Positions 37,237 through 46,430 of a stretch of DNA of 64,000 nt are shown here, one piece after another. Origin of the DNA: JACCYU01 sp050740315. GTDB taxonomy: Bacteria > Pseudomonadota > Gammaproteobacteria > JACCYU01. A model generated the notes under the pieces. It was not told the origin of the DNA. It made no database searches and saw nothing but the letters and a program-made list of their open reading frames with translations. How positions within the stretch are numbered: the stretch's first letter is position 1; every line of letters begins with the position of its first letter. Where the stretch lies: assembly GCA_050740315.1 (NCBI GenBank), contig JBOIDC010000002.1, forward strand, positions 26,606 to 90,605. The letters run 5' to 3'. Both the position numbers and the translations under genes were made by a program.

Positions 37237-38052
37237 ATGCGCAGCGTTTTTTTCTTGTCCAATCGAACGGCCATCACCGCGGAGACGTTGGGGCATAGCC
37301 TGCTGGCGCAGTTCCAGGGTCTGGAATTTCGTGAATTTACCATTCCGTATGTGGACAGCCGCGACAAGGCCGCGTCGGTGGCCGAGCGGATCAACCACGC
37401 CGCCGCGCAGGACGGCCGGCGCCCGATCGTTTTCAGTACCTTGGCCGATCCGGAGATGCGCTCGCAGGTGGTGAACTCCAGGGGGCTCATACTGGACCTC
37501 TTCCACGCGTTTTTGAATAGCCTCGAAACCGAACTCGAGGCGAAACCGCTGGAGCGCGGGGAGCGCTCCCATCGTCTGACCGACGTGCAGAAATACGAGT
37601 CCCGTATGGACGCCATCAATTTCGCCCTGCTGCACGATGACGGCGCCTACACCCGCAACTACGACCGCTCGGATCTCATCCTGGTCGGCGTGTCGCGCTC
37701 TGGCAAGACGCCCACCTGCCTGTATCTGGCGCTGCAGTTCGGCATCCGCGCGGCCAATTATCCGCTTACCGAAGAAGACCTCGGGCAGGGCGCGCTGCCG
37801 CGGATGCTGAGGCCTTACGTGGCCAAACTGTACGGTTTAACCACCACGCCGCAACGTCTGCACGGCATTCGCACCGCGCGTCGTCCAAACAGCCGATACG
37901 CGTCGCTGGAGCAGTGCCGCTACGAAGTGAAGGCCGTAGAAGATCTTTATCACGCCAGGGAGATTCCGTTTCTCAATACGAGCACGCGTTCGGTCGAGGA
38001 GATCGCCACGCGCATCGTGCAGGAAACCGGGTTGCAGCGCCACGCGTATTGA
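37237..38052 (+). CDS. ppsR: PEP synthase regulatory protein (ADP-dependent kinase / pyrophosphorylase)
   Basis: Bifunctional DUF299-family protein that inactivates PEP synthase by ADP-dependent threonine phosphorylation and reactivates it by phosphorolysis. 271 residues. The N-terminal FFLSNRTAITAETLGHSL and the P-loop GVSRSGKT (151-158) followed by PTCLYLALQFGIRAANYPL are diagnostic. The C-terminal region has IPFLNTSTRSVEEIATRI. The divergent pairing with ppsA confirms the target. Confidence 0.96.
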   Translation: MRSVFFLSNRTAITAETLGHSLLAQFQGLEFREFTIPYVDSRDKAASVAERINHAAAQDGRRPIVFSTLADPEMRSQVVNSRGLILDLFHAFLNSLETELEAKPLERGERSHRLTDVQKYESRMDAINFALLHDDGAYTRNYDRSDLILVGVSRSGKTPTCLYLALQFGIRAANYPLTEEDLGQGALPRMLRPYVAKLYGLTTTPQRLHGIRTARRPNSRYASLEQCRYEVKAVEDLYHAREIPFLNTSTRSVEEIATRIVQETGLQRHAY

Positions 38053-38102
38053 GTCGCGAACCAGCGCCAGAGGAAACGCGACTGCTGACGCATGAGCGAT
38101 CC

Positions 38103-39446
38103 TCAAGCGGATGCATCGTTCATGTGCGCGATGACGGCGTCGCCAAAGCCCGATGTGGTCACCAGGGTGGCGCCAGGCATCAGACGTTCGAGTTCCGCTT
38201 CCACTGAACGGGGACCGTCCACTCTTGTGCCGCGCGCGAGGATGCCGGCGCGCGCGCGCGCCAGATCGTAAGTGACCGTCTTGGCGGCGATCGCGCCGCC
38301 AACGCCCTGCAAAATCAGCGCCGCCGCCTCGGTCCAGCCGATATATCTGAGCATCATCTCAGCGGACAAAATAATCGATCCCGGATTGACGCGATTCTTG
38401 CCGGCATATTTCGGCGCGGTGCCGTGGGTTGCCTCAAACACCGCCACGGTGTCGGCGATGTTGGCGCCGGGCGCGATGCCGATGCCGCCCACCTGCGCCG
38501 CCAGCGCGTCGGAGATGTAATCACCATTGAGATTCAAGGTGGCGATCACGTCATAATCCTCCGGCCGCAACAAGATTTGCTGCAGAAAATTATCGGCAAT
38601 GACGTCCTTGATGATGATCTCCCTGCCGGTCTCGGGATTCTTGATCTTGCACCACGGCCCCTCGCCGACAAGCTCGGCCCCGAATTCCTGTCTTGCAACC
38701 TCGTAGCCCCAGGTGCGGAACGCGCCCTCGGTGTATTTCATGATGTTACCCTTGTGCACCAGGGTAACGGAGCCGCGATCACATTCGATGGCATAGCGGA
38801 TGGCCTTGCGCACCAGCCGCGCCGACCCCTCGCGCGACACCGGCTTGATGCCCAGCCCCGAACTGTCCGGAAAGCGGATCTCGGTCACGCCCATTTCCCG
38901 GCGCAGAAACTCGATCACTTTCTTGACCTCGGGGCTATCGGCCGGCCACTCGATGCCGGCGTAGATATCCTCGGTATTCTCGCGAAACACCACCATGTCG
39001 GTGGAAGCCGATTCCTTCATCGGCGTTGGCGTACCGGCGAAAAACCGGATCGGGCGCACGCAGGCGTAAAGATCGAGCTTCTGGCGGATCGCGACATTGA
39101 GCGAGCGCATGCCCTCGCCTACCGGCGTCGTCAGCGGGCCCTTGATAGACACCACGAAATCGCGCATCGCCTCCAAGGTTTCATCCGGCAGCCAATTGTC
39201 ACCGCCATAGACATGCAGCGCCTTCTCGCCGGCGTAGATTTCCATCCAGGTAATGGCGCGCCGACCCTGGTAAGCCTTTTCCACCGCGGCATTTACCACG
39301 CGGTGCATGACGGGCGTGACATCGATACCGATGCCATCACCCTCGATGTAAGGGATGATGGGCTGCTCGGGGACGTTGAGCGTGTTGTCGGGATTGGCGG
39401 AGATCGGCTCGCCGTCAGCCGGCCGTGAGATGTGTGCGTAAGCCAT
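38103..39446 (-). CDS. icd: Isocitrate dehydrogenase, NADP-dependent
   Basis: Oxidatively decarboxylates isocitrate to 2-oxoglutarate. 447 residues from the ATG at 39446 (E. coli 416). Active-site segments: PYIEGDGIGIDVTP, GEGMRSLNVAIRQ (this Ser is the one phosphorylated by AceK in E. coli), LDLYACVRP, VFRENTEDIYAGIEW, VTLVHKGNIMKYTEG, LNGDYISDALAAQVGG, and ATHGTAPKYAGKN. Next to aceA and aceB on the same strand; aceK is not in the window. Confidence 0.96.
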   Translation of the reverse strand: MAYAHISRPADGEPISANPDNTLNVPEQPIIPYIEGDGIGIDVTPVMHRVVNAAVEKAYQGRRAITWMEIYAGEKALHVYGGDNWLPDETLEAMRDFVVSIKGPLTTPVGEGMRSLNVAIRQKLDLYACVRPIRFFAGTPTPMKESASTDMVVFRENTEDIYAGIEWPADSPEVKKVIEFLRREMGVTEIRFPDSSGLGIKPVSREGSARLVRKAIRYAIECDRGSVTLVHKGNIMKYTEGAFRTWGYEVARQEFGAELVGEGPWCKIKNPETGREIIIKDVIADNFLQQILLRPEDYDVIATLNLNGDYISDALAAQVGGIGIAPGANIADTVAVFEATHGTAPKYAGKNRVNPGSIILSAEMMLRYIGWTEAAALILQGVGGAIAAKTVTYDLARARAGILARGTRVDGPRSVEAELERLMPGATLVTTSGFGDAVIAHMNDASA

Positions 39447-39530
39447 GCGAAACCCCAGGAACGGAAGCCGGGCGCTCAATACCCTGCGCAGACGGGCAGA
39501 TACGCCCGCAGCGAGTGAGCGCGTATCGAA

Positions 39531-39557
39531 CCCGGTGACGGGCAGCCCGTCACCGGG
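39531..39557. terminator. Perfect 12-bp inverted repeat after aceA
   Basis: CCCGGTGACGGG (39531-39542), a 3-nt loop, then CCCGTCACCGGG (39546-39557). It starts 12 nt past the aceA stop on the minus strand, between aceA and icd. Such a stem must form readily in RNA. No U tract follows, so it may protect the aceA 3' end or lower read-through into icd. Confidence 0.55.
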
Positions 39558-39569
39558 AAGGCGATATCG

Positions 39570-40883
39570 CTATTTGCGACTTGCGCCAGCAGCCTGCGGC
39601 GCGCTCGTCTCGAACTGCTCTTCTTCCGTCGAACCGCTCAGCGCACGAAGACTGGAAGCGCCGCCGGTGACCGTCGACGTCACGCTATCGAAGTAACCCG
39701 CGCCGACCTCGCGCTGATGCTTGGTCGCGGTGTAACCGCGCGATTCCGAGGCGAATTCCTTCTGCTGAAGTTCAACATACGCGGTCATGCCCTGATCGCG
39801 ATACTTGTCCGCCAGATCGAACATGCTGTAGTTGAGCGCGTGGAACCCGGCCAGGGTGATGAACTGGAATTTGTAGCCCATGGCGCCGAGTTCGCGCTGG
39901 AATTTGGCGATCTGCGCATCATCCAAGTTCTTGCGCCAGTTAAACGACGGGGAACAGTTATACGCGAGCAACTGATCGGGATATTCCTTGCGAATGGCTT
40001 CCGCGAACGATTTCGCGAATTCCAGGTCCGGTTTGCCGGTCTCGCACCACACCAGATCGGCAAAGGGCGCGTACGCCAGGCCGCGTGAGATGGCCTGTTC
40101 AAGACCGTTTTTGACCCGGAAAAATCCTTCGAAAGTGCGTTCGCCGGTCAAAAACGGCTTGTCGTTCTCGTCGGCGTCGGAGGTGATAAGGTTGGCCGCT
40201 TCTGCATCGGTGCGCGCCAGCAGCACAGTCGGCACGCCCATGGTGTCGGCGGCCAGCCGCGCCGCGACCAGTTTAAGGACCGCCTCCTGTGTCGGCACCA
40301 GCACCTTGCCGCCCATATGCCCGCACTTCTTGGCGGACGCCAGCTGATCCTCGAAATGCACGCCCGCGGCGCCCGCTTCGATCATGGCCTTCATCAGTTC
40401 GAAGGCGTTCAACACACCGCCGAACCCGGCTTCCGCGTCCGCCACAACCGGCACGAACCAGTCAATGTCGTCCTTGCCTTCGGCGTGATAAAGCTCGTCC
40501 GCGCGCTTGAACGCGTTGTTGATCTTGCGCACCACCGTAGGCACGCTGTCGACCGGATAAAGGCTCTGGTCCGGGTACATCTGGAAGCCGCTGTTCGCAT
40601 CGGCGGCGACCTGCCAGCCGCTCAGATAAATCGCCTTGAGGCCCGCCTTGGCCATCTGCATCGCCTGATTGCCGGTCAAGGCGCCCAGCGCGTGCACGTA
40701 ATCTTCGGTATTTATCCGCTGCCAAAGCTTTTCCGCGCCGCGTTTGGCCAGCGTATGCTCAATCGTAACGCTGCCGCGCAACCGCTCGACATCCGCCGCC
40801 TTGTAGCCGCGTTGCACGCCCTTCCAGCGTGGATTCTTCGCCCAGTCCTGCTCGATCTCACTAATGGATTGCTGCTTGTTCAT
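39570..40883 (-). CDS. aceA: Isocitrate lyase
   Basis: Splits isocitrate into glyoxylate and succinate, first step of the glyoxylate bypass. 437 residues from the ATG at 40883 (E. coli 434). The catalytic loop KKCGHMGGK has Cys187; other motifs are GFGGVLNAFELMKAMIEAG, GVHFEDQLAS, and the C-terminal YNCSPSFNWRKNL. A final Ala/Ser segment ends GAGYFDSVTSTVTGGASS, typical of AceA. aceB lies 139 bp upstream on the same strand. Confidence 0.97.
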   Translation of the reverse strand: MNKQQSISEIEQDWAKNPRWKGVQRGYKAADVERLRGSVTIEHTLAKRGAEKLWQRINTEDYVHALGALTGNQAMQMAKAGLKAIYLSGWQVAADANSGFQMYPDQSLYPVDSVPTVVRKINNAFKRADELYHAEGKDDIDWFVPVVADAEAGFGGVLNAFELMKAMIEAGAAGVHFEDQLASAKKCGHMGGKVLVPTQEAVLKLVAARLAADTMGVPTVLLARTDAEAANLITSDADENDKPFLTGERTFEGFFRVKNGLEQAISRGLAYAPFADLVWCETGKPDLEFAKSFAEAIRKEYPDQLLAYNCSPSFNWRKNLDDAQIAKFQRELGAMGYKFQFITLAGFHALNYSMFDLADKYRDQGMTAYVELQQKEFASESRGYTATKHQREVGAGYFDSVTSTVTGGASSLRALSGSTEEEQFETSAPQAAGASRK

Positions 40884-41022
40884 GACTCTCGTATCCTCCA
40901 AAACAATGCTCGCCGCCTATCTGATTCTAATTCCAGACACCATCAAGCCGTTAATAAACCGCCACGCAGCACGGCCATCCGCGTAACAAAGCTATTCAAG
41001 CCGCGGGACAAGCCCTCGAGGT

Positions 41023-42615
41023 TCAAGCCCTCAGGGTCAAAAATCCTGCGAAACGCTCATCGGTAACCAGTTTGCGCAGCAGTTCGGCGGCCTCCGAGGC
41101 GTGACTCCGGGCGAACGCATCGTCGCCAAGTTCCACACGGATAAGCTCGAGCTCTCGCGCCAGGGCTTGCTCGAACAGCTGCACGGTTACTTTGCGCCCG
41201 TCGTTCATCACGCCTTTCGGGTACCGAATCCATTGCCACAACTGCGCGCGGGCGATCTCGGCAGTCGCGACGTCTTCCATGAGGTTATGAATCGGCACCG
41301 CGCCCTGGCCGCTTTTCCAGGCGGCAATGTAGCGCAGCGCTGCGCTGACGTTGCCGCGCAGCCCGGCTTCGGTGATCTCGCCCGCCGGAACTTCAAGCAA
41401 ATCATGTGCCTTGATTTCCACGTCATCGAGCTGCCGCTGTTTCTGGTTAGGCCCGGGCATATGGCGATCGAACACCGCTTCGGCTACGGCCACCAGTCCC
41501 GGATGCGCGACCCAGGTGCCGTCGTGCCCGTCGCGGGCCTCGCGCTCCTTGTCCGCACGCACCTTGGCGAGTGCCTTTTCATTGGCTTCCGGATCGCCCT
41601 TGATCGGGATCTGCGCCGCCATGCCGCCCATGGCATGGGCGCCACGCCGATGGCAGGTCTTGATCAATAGCAGAGAGTAAGAGCGCATGAAGTGCGCCGT
41701 CATCGTCAGTTGCGCGCGGTCCGCCAGAACAAACTCAGGATGTTTATGGAAGCACTTGATAAAACTGAAAATATAATCCCAGCGACCGCAGTTGAGCCCG
41801 ACTGCATGATCGCGCAGTTCGTACAGGATCTCGTCCATCTCGAAGGCGGCCAGGATGTTTTCGATGAGCACCGTGGCCTTGATGCTGCCGCGAGGGATGC
41901 GCAGATACTGTTCCGCATACTTGAAGACGTCATTCCATAGCCGCGCTTCAAGATGATTCTCCAGCTTGGGCAGATAAAAATAAGGTCCGCTGCCGCGCTC
42001 CAGCAGTGTGTGCGCGTTATGAAAGAGATACAGGCCGAAATCCAGCAGGGCGCCCGGCACCGGCAGTCCATCCAGTAGCACGTGTCTCTCGGGCAAGTGC
42101 CATCCGCGCGGCCGGACAATCAGGGTGGCAGTCTTGTCGTTGAGGCGATACTGCTTGCCGCGCTCGTTGGTGAATTCGATCGAGCCGTTGACCGCGTCCC
42201 GGAGGTTAATCTGTCCCTGAATGGTGCCTTCCCAGGTGGGCGCATGGGCATCCTCGAAGTCAGCCATAAAGACCTTGGCGCCGGAATTGAGCCCATTGAT
42301 GATCATTTTGCGATCGACCGGTCCGGTGATTTCGACCCGACGATCCTGCAGGTCTGCGGGCGCCGGCGTTACCCGCCAGTCAGCCGCCCGAATCTCCGCC
42401 GTACCTTTAAGAAAATCCGGCATCACGCCGGCATCGAGCAGGGTTTGGCGTTCCAGCCGCATGGCCAGAAGCTCATCGCGACGCGCGGTGAACCGCCACG
42501 CCAACGCCGCGACAAAATCGAGCGCGGCCGGGTTCAGTATTTCCTTGAACTGCGAAGTCAGTTGCCCGGTCAGTTCCACTGCCGGTGACGACTGCTCATA
42601 AGCCTGAGTAGCCAT
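41023..42615 (-). CDS. aceB: Malate synthase A
   Basis: Condenses glyoxylate with acetyl-CoA to malate, completing the glyoxylate bypass. 530 residues, matching type A enzymes (533 in E. coli), not the longer type G. Visible motifs: MADFEDAHAPTWEG, RPRGWHLPERHVLLDG, YFYLPKLENHLEARLW, ATVLIENILAAFEMDEILYELR, LNCGRWDYIFSFIK, and GTWVAHPGLV. It precedes aceA; the phaC stop lies 108 bp upstream with a terminator-like hairpin between them. Confidence 0.97.
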   Translation of the reverse strand: MATQAYEQSSPAVELTGQLTSQFKEILNPAALDFVAALAWRFTARRDELLAMRLERQTLLDAGVMPDFLKGTAEIRAADWRVTPAPADLQDRRVEITGPVDRKMIINGLNSGAKVFMADFEDAHAPTWEGTIQGQINLRDAVNGSIEFTNERGKQYRLNDKTATLIVRPRGWHLPERHVLLDGLPVPGALLDFGLYLFHNAHTLLERGSGPYFYLPKLENHLEARLWNDVFKYAEQYLRIPRGSIKATVLIENILAAFEMDEILYELRDHAVGLNCGRWDYIFSFIKCFHKHPEFVLADRAQLTMTAHFMRSYSLLLIKTCHRRGAHAMGGMAAQIPIKGDPEANEKALAKVRADKEREARDGHDGTWVAHPGLVAVAEAVFDRHMPGPNQKQRQLDDVEIKAHDLLEVPAGEITEAGLRGNVSAALRYIAAWKSGQGAVPIHNLMEDVATAEIARAQLWQWIRYPKGVMNDGRKVTVQLFEQALARELELIRVELGDDAFARSHASEAAELLRKLVTDERFAGFLTLRA

Positions 42616-42657
42616 GGTAGCTGCTTCTCCTCGTAAGTGAGTGGCGGAAACATCAAT

Positions 42658-42687
42658 GCAAAAGAAGCGCTGCCTTTGTGGCAGCGC
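42658..42687 (-). terminator. Rho-independent terminator after phaE-phaC
   Basis: On the minus strand GCGCTGCC, loop ACAAA, GGCAGCGC (42667-42687), a perfect 8-bp stem, is followed by TTCTTTTG. It lies about 36 bp past the phaC stop and before aceB, so it should insulate the PHA synthase operon from the glyoxylate genes. Confidence 0.75.
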
Positions 42688-42723
42688 AATAAAAGTGTAA
42701 ACGAGTTACTTCAATTTACCCAA

Positions 42724-43791
42724 CTATTTTCGCGCATCCAGCCACTCGCCAATCGCAGGCGGCACCGTCTTTTGTGACCGACCGCTCACATAAATACCGA
42801 TGTGTCCACCTGGGAAGTCCAGTTCGCTGTAGTCACACGTGCCGACGTAGCCTTTCAGCGCAATGCTGGCGGGCGGCGGCACGAGGTGGTCCTGCCGGGC
42901 GTAAATGTTGAGCACGGGCATGGTGATGTTTTTGAGATTCACCGTTTGCGCACCGATCTGCACCTCGCCCTTGATCAAGCGATTGTTCTGGTAAAAATCC
43001 TTGATGAACTGGCGGAAGGTTTCGCCGACCTGATCCGGACTGTCGAATATCCACTTTTCCATGCGCAGGAAATTGCGCGCCTGGTCTTCGTCTTCCAACT
43101 GATCGACCATGTCCAGATATTTCTGACCCATCAGCCGGAAGGGCTTAAGCGACAGGAACATAAAGTTCATGAGATCGCCGGAGACGTTGCCCATGGTATC
43201 GACCAGCAGATCGACATCGATCTCCCGCACCCAGCGGCTCAGCAGATCGCCGGGGGTCTGAAAATCGACCGGCGTCACCATCGTAATCAGGTTCTTGACC
43301 TTGTCGGGGTGCATTGACGCGTAACACAAGCTGAACGTCCCGCCCTGACAGATTCCCAGCACGTTCACCTGATCGACGCCGCGCCGGCGGCGCACCACGT
43401 CCACGCAGCGGTCGACGTAGCCGTTGAGGTAATCATCCATCGTCAGGCAGCGATCCGCGCGATCCGGATAACCCCAGTCGATGAGATACACGTCCTGCCC
43501 CGCCTGCAACATGCCGCGCACCAGCGACCGGTCTTCCTGCAGGTCGGCCATGTACGGACGGTTGACCAATGCATAGACAATGATCAATGGCACCGGATTG
43601 CCGGGCGCGCCATACGGCGAGACGTAATGGTGCAAGGCCATCTTGTCTTCGCGATATATCACCTCGGTGGGTGTCGCGCCCGTGCTTATTTCGTCGATGT
43701 TGACCAGGTTCTGCAGGCCCTGACCGAGTTTCTGATTGAATTCGAGCAGTTCCCGAGCGGCGAGGTCAGGACGTATTTGTACGGGTATCAT
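42724..43791 (-). CDS. phaC: Class III polyhydroxyalkanoate synthase, PhaC subunit
   Basis: Catalytic subunit that polymerises (R)-3-hydroxyacyl-CoA. 355 residues, the size of class III PhaC (about 355-360) and much shorter than class I or II. Alpha/beta-hydrolase with the lipase-box-like GICQG holding nucleophile Cys148, Asp301 (ARQDHLVPP) and His330 (GGHIGIYVSG). It starts 3 bp after the phaE stop, so the two subunits are probably made in a coupled way. The class III type is known from Allochromatium and relatives. Confidence 0.97.
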   Translation of the reverse strand: MIPVQIRPDLAARELLEFNQKLGQGLQNLVNIDEISTGATPTEVIYREDKMALHHYVSPYGAPGNPVPLIIVYALVNRPYMADLQEDRSLVRGMLQAGQDVYLIDWGYPDRADRCLTMDDYLNGYVDRCVDVVRRRRGVDQVNVLGICQGGTFSLCYASMHPDKVKNLITMVTPVDFQTPGDLLSRWVREIDVDLLVDTMGNVSGDLMNFMFLSLKPFRLMGQKYLDMVDQLEDEDQARNFLRMEKWIFDSPDQVGETFRQFIKDFYQNNRLIKGEVQIGAQTVNLKNITMPVLNIYARQDHLVPPPASIALKGYVGTCDYSELDFPGGHIGIYVSGRSQKTVPPAIGEWLDARK

Positions 43792-43794
43792 GCA

Positions 43795-44997
43795 TTAGCT
43801 CCTGAGATCGTTGTCACGACCGTTGGCAGTCGATCGGCGCTTCTTTTTCGACGTAGACTTGTTCGGCGTAGACTTGGCCGCGGACGCTGACTTCTTGGTC
43901 TTGGCCTTCGCGGCGGCCTTGGGCACGGGGTTTTTGGAAACGTTTTCTGAGGCTTGACCCGCCTCGGCGCCATCGGACGCAGGTCTGGATTTGATGAGAT
44001 CGTACTTAAGCGACTCGATTTCCGCGCGCAGCGCCTTACCTTCGCGCCGGACCTCCTGCAATCGCTGTTGCAAGGTATCGATCTCGCTGCGCGTGGGCAT
44101 GTTCATGGCGCCCAGCGACTCGTCCACCATCATGGTGCCGTGCCGCTTTAAGGCCATCAGGCTATTCACCAGGTGGCCGTAAACCGCGCTGTACTTGTCG
44201 GTACTGACATATTCCGCGTAGGCTTCTTCGCAGCTATCGACCCACAGATCGTACATTTCCCGCAACGAAGCGACCGGCTCGTTATCGGCCTGACGCTGCT
44301 CCAGCAGCCGTTGCAGCGCTTCGACGCTCTTGACGCCGATCTCGCCGTAAGTGGCGGTGTAATCGTGCAAGGCCTGCTGGTAATCGAGGGTGAGCTTGGC
44401 CAGGGTCTGAGCCTGCTCCTGCTGCTCGCGCATCTGCCCGATGGCGGGCGTTGACAACAGCTGATCCACCCGGTCATGCAATTCATCCCGCACCTGGCGC
44501 ACGCCCTGCGCGCTGACATCCTGCAAAAAGTCGCCAGGCAATATCGAGGACGAGGACACCGCGCGCTGCCACGTGTTGAGCGGCAGTTCCCAGAACGCGA
44601 TGGCTTGGCGCGCGACGCCCTGGACATCGGGCCTGTGACCGCCAAACATGTCCTTCAAGCCGCCCAGCGTTTTATTGACGGCCTCCTGCCAGCGCGCGGC
44701 GGACTCGCCCGCCGCGGATGCTTGCTGGAATGCGTTGTTCATGCTCTGCGTCATTTGAAAATATACTTTGCCCTGATCCACCAGCCGGGTGTAGAAGTCG
44801 TTTACCGGCGGTTGCGTACCGGGCTGTACGGTTTTCCACCATTGCTCCAACGCCGCGACCCACGGATTGCTGCTGGGCGCCGCACTGCCAAAGCCGGCCG
44901 GGGTAGCGCGCGGCGTAAAACCTTGCAGCGCTTCCTGATACTGGCGTTGGTAATCGAGTAACTGATTGGTCCAGGCGTTAAAGGGATTGTCATTCAT
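43795..44997 (-). CDS. phaE: Class III polyhydroxyalkanoate synthase, PhaE subunit
   Basis: Non-catalytic partner required for PhaC activity. 400 residues from the ATG at 44997, longer than the about 357 of the Allochromatium protein. Family segments include NPFNAWTNQLLDYQRQYQEAL, the central helices with WVDSCEEAYAEYVSTDKYSAVYG, and a coiled coil near 315-345 (LQQRLQEVRREGKALRAEIE). The last about 45 residues are a Lys/Ala/Ser-rich basic tail (KAAAKAKTKKSASAAK) not needed in typical PhaE. First gene of the phaE-phaC pair; GGAGG lies 11 nt before the ATG. Confidence 0.94.
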   Translation of the reverse strand: MNDNPFNAWTNQLLDYQRQYQEALQGFTPRATPAGFGSAAPSSNPWVAALEQWWKTVQPGTQPPVNDFYTRLVDQGKVYFQMTQSMNNAFQQASAAGESAARWQEAVNKTLGGLKDMFGGHRPDVQGVARQAIAFWELPLNTWQRAVSSSSILPGDFLQDVSAQGVRQVRDELHDRVDQLLSTPAIGQMREQQEQAQTLAKLTLDYQQALHDYTATYGEIGVKSVEALQRLLEQRQADNEPVASLREMYDLWVDSCEEAYAEYVSTDKYSAVYGHLVNSLMALKRHGTMMVDESLGAMNMPTRSEIDTLQQRLQEVRREGKALRAEIESLKYDLIKSRPASDGAEAGQASENVSKNPVPKAAAKAKTKKSASAAKSTPNKSTSKKKRRSTANGRDNDLRS

Positions 44998-45238
44998 GTT
45001 TAAGACTGCCTCCAGCAAGAGTGGGAGCGGCTTGACCGGACGATTTTACCGTAACACAGGGATTTGTGCGTCGCAACAACGCGCCGCACGCCAATGTGGA
45101 TGAATTGTTGAAGTCAAAATGTGGCATCGCATGGCCAGGTCTGATAGCGTTAAGAGCGTATGTTCAATATGTCAAGAGTTAAACATAAACTCCCCTCGAT
45201 TTCACATCGATATCAAGCGCACACTTTAGGAGTAACAC
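44998..45238. promoter_or_regulatory. Divergent control region between phaE-phaC and phaA
   Basis: 241 bp without a gene. The phaA side ends in a good ribosome binding site (TAGGAGT, 45227-45233). It contains a small inverted repeat TCGAT/ATCGA (about 45197-45211) and an AT-rich patch near 45160-45190. PhaR-type regulators bind pha promoters in other bacteria; I see no confirmed operator. Confidence 0.45.
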
Positions 45239-46423
45239 ATGAAAGAAGAGATAGTCGTAGTGGCCGCAGGGCGCACCGCTATCGGCTCGTTCGGCGGCAC
45301 ATTATCCTCCCTTCCTGCCAGCACCCTCGGCGCCAAAGTGATTCAGGCTCTACTTACCCGATCCGGGCTGACGCCGGATCAGATCAGCGAAGTCATCCTC
45401 GGCCAGGTATTGACCGCGGGTGTCGGCATGAACCCCGCCAGACAGGCCAGCATCGGCGCGGGTCTTCCTCCGACCGTGCCGGCCATGACCATCAACAAGG
45501 TCTGCGGCAGCGGCCTTAAGGCGGTCCATCTGGCGACGCAGGCGATCCGCTGCGAAGACGCGACATTTATTGTCGCCGGCGGCCAGGAAAACATGAGCCA
45601 GTCGCCGCACGTCGTCCCGAACTCGCGCACCGGCCAGAGAATGGGTGACTGGCAACTCAAGGACACCATGATCCACGACGGGTTGTGGGATATTTTTAAT
45701 CAATATCACATGGGCGTTACGGCCGAGAACGTCGCGAAAAAATACGGCATCAGCCGTGAAGAACAAGACGAATTCGCCGCCACCTCGCAGCAGCGCACTG
45801 AAGCGGCGCAAAAGGCAGGTTACTTCAAGGAACAGATCATTCCGATCGAGGTTCCGCAGCGCAAGGGCGATCCTGTCGTATTCGACAAAGACGAGTTCCC
45901 GCGCGCCGGCACCACGGCGGAAGGTCTGGGCAAATTAAAGGCCGCTTTCACCAAAGACAATGGCACGGTCACCGCGGGCAACGCCTCCGGCATCAATGAT
46001 GGCGCGGCGGCCGTTATCGTCACCACGCGCAGCCATGCCGATAAACTGGGCCTGGAGCCGCTGGCGCGCATCGTAGCCTATGCCAACGCAGGAGTGGATC
46101 CGGCCATCATGGGCACCGGTCCGATTCCGGCAAGTCAGCGCTGTCTGGAACGCGCCGGCTGGCGCGCTGAAGACCTCGACCTCGTGGAAGCCAACGAGGC
46201 GTTCGCGGCCCAGGCGATCGCGGTTAACCGCGATGTGGGCTGGGATCCGGAGAAGGTCAACGTCAACGGCGGCGCGATCGCGCTGGGTCATCCGATCGGC
46301 GCATCGGGTGCGCGGGTGCTGGTCAGCCTGCTGTACGAAATGAAGCGCCGGAACGTCAAAAAAGGTCTGGCTACGCTGTGCATCGGCGGCGGTCAGGGTG
46401 TCGCGCTGGCCATTGAGAGGTAA
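45239..46423 (+). CDS. phaA: Acetyl-CoA C-acetyltransferase (beta-ketothiolase)
   Basis: Condenses two acetyl-CoA to acetoacetyl-CoA, first step of polyhydroxybutyrate synthesis. 394 residues, the standard thiolase II length. Acyl-enzyme Cys89 in NKVCGSGLKAV; GQENMSQSPHV; acid/base residues His351 (GHPIGASG) and Cys381 (CIGGGQG). Starts the plus-strand pha group, divergent from phaE-phaC, and is followed after 7 bp by phaB. Confidence 0.97.
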   Translation: MKEEIVVVAAGRTAIGSFGGTLSSLPASTLGAKVIQALLTRSGLTPDQISEVILGQVLTAGVGMNPARQASIGAGLPPTVPAMTINKVCGSGLKAVHLATQAIRCEDATFIVAGGQENMSQSPHVVPNSRTGQRMGDWQLKDTMIHDGLWDIFNQYHMGVTAENVAKKYGISREEQDEFAATSQQRTEAAQKAGYFKEQIIPIEVPQRKGDPVVFDKDEFPRAGTTAEGLGKLKAAFTKDNGTVTAGNASGINDGAAAVIVTTRSHADKLGLEPLARIVAYANAGVDPAIMGTGPIPASQRCLERAGWRAEDLDLVEANEAFAAQAIAVNRDVGWDPEKVNVNGGAIALGHPIGASGARVLVSLLYEMKRRNVKKGLATLCIGGGQGVALAIER

Positions 46424-46430
46424 TCGAAAA

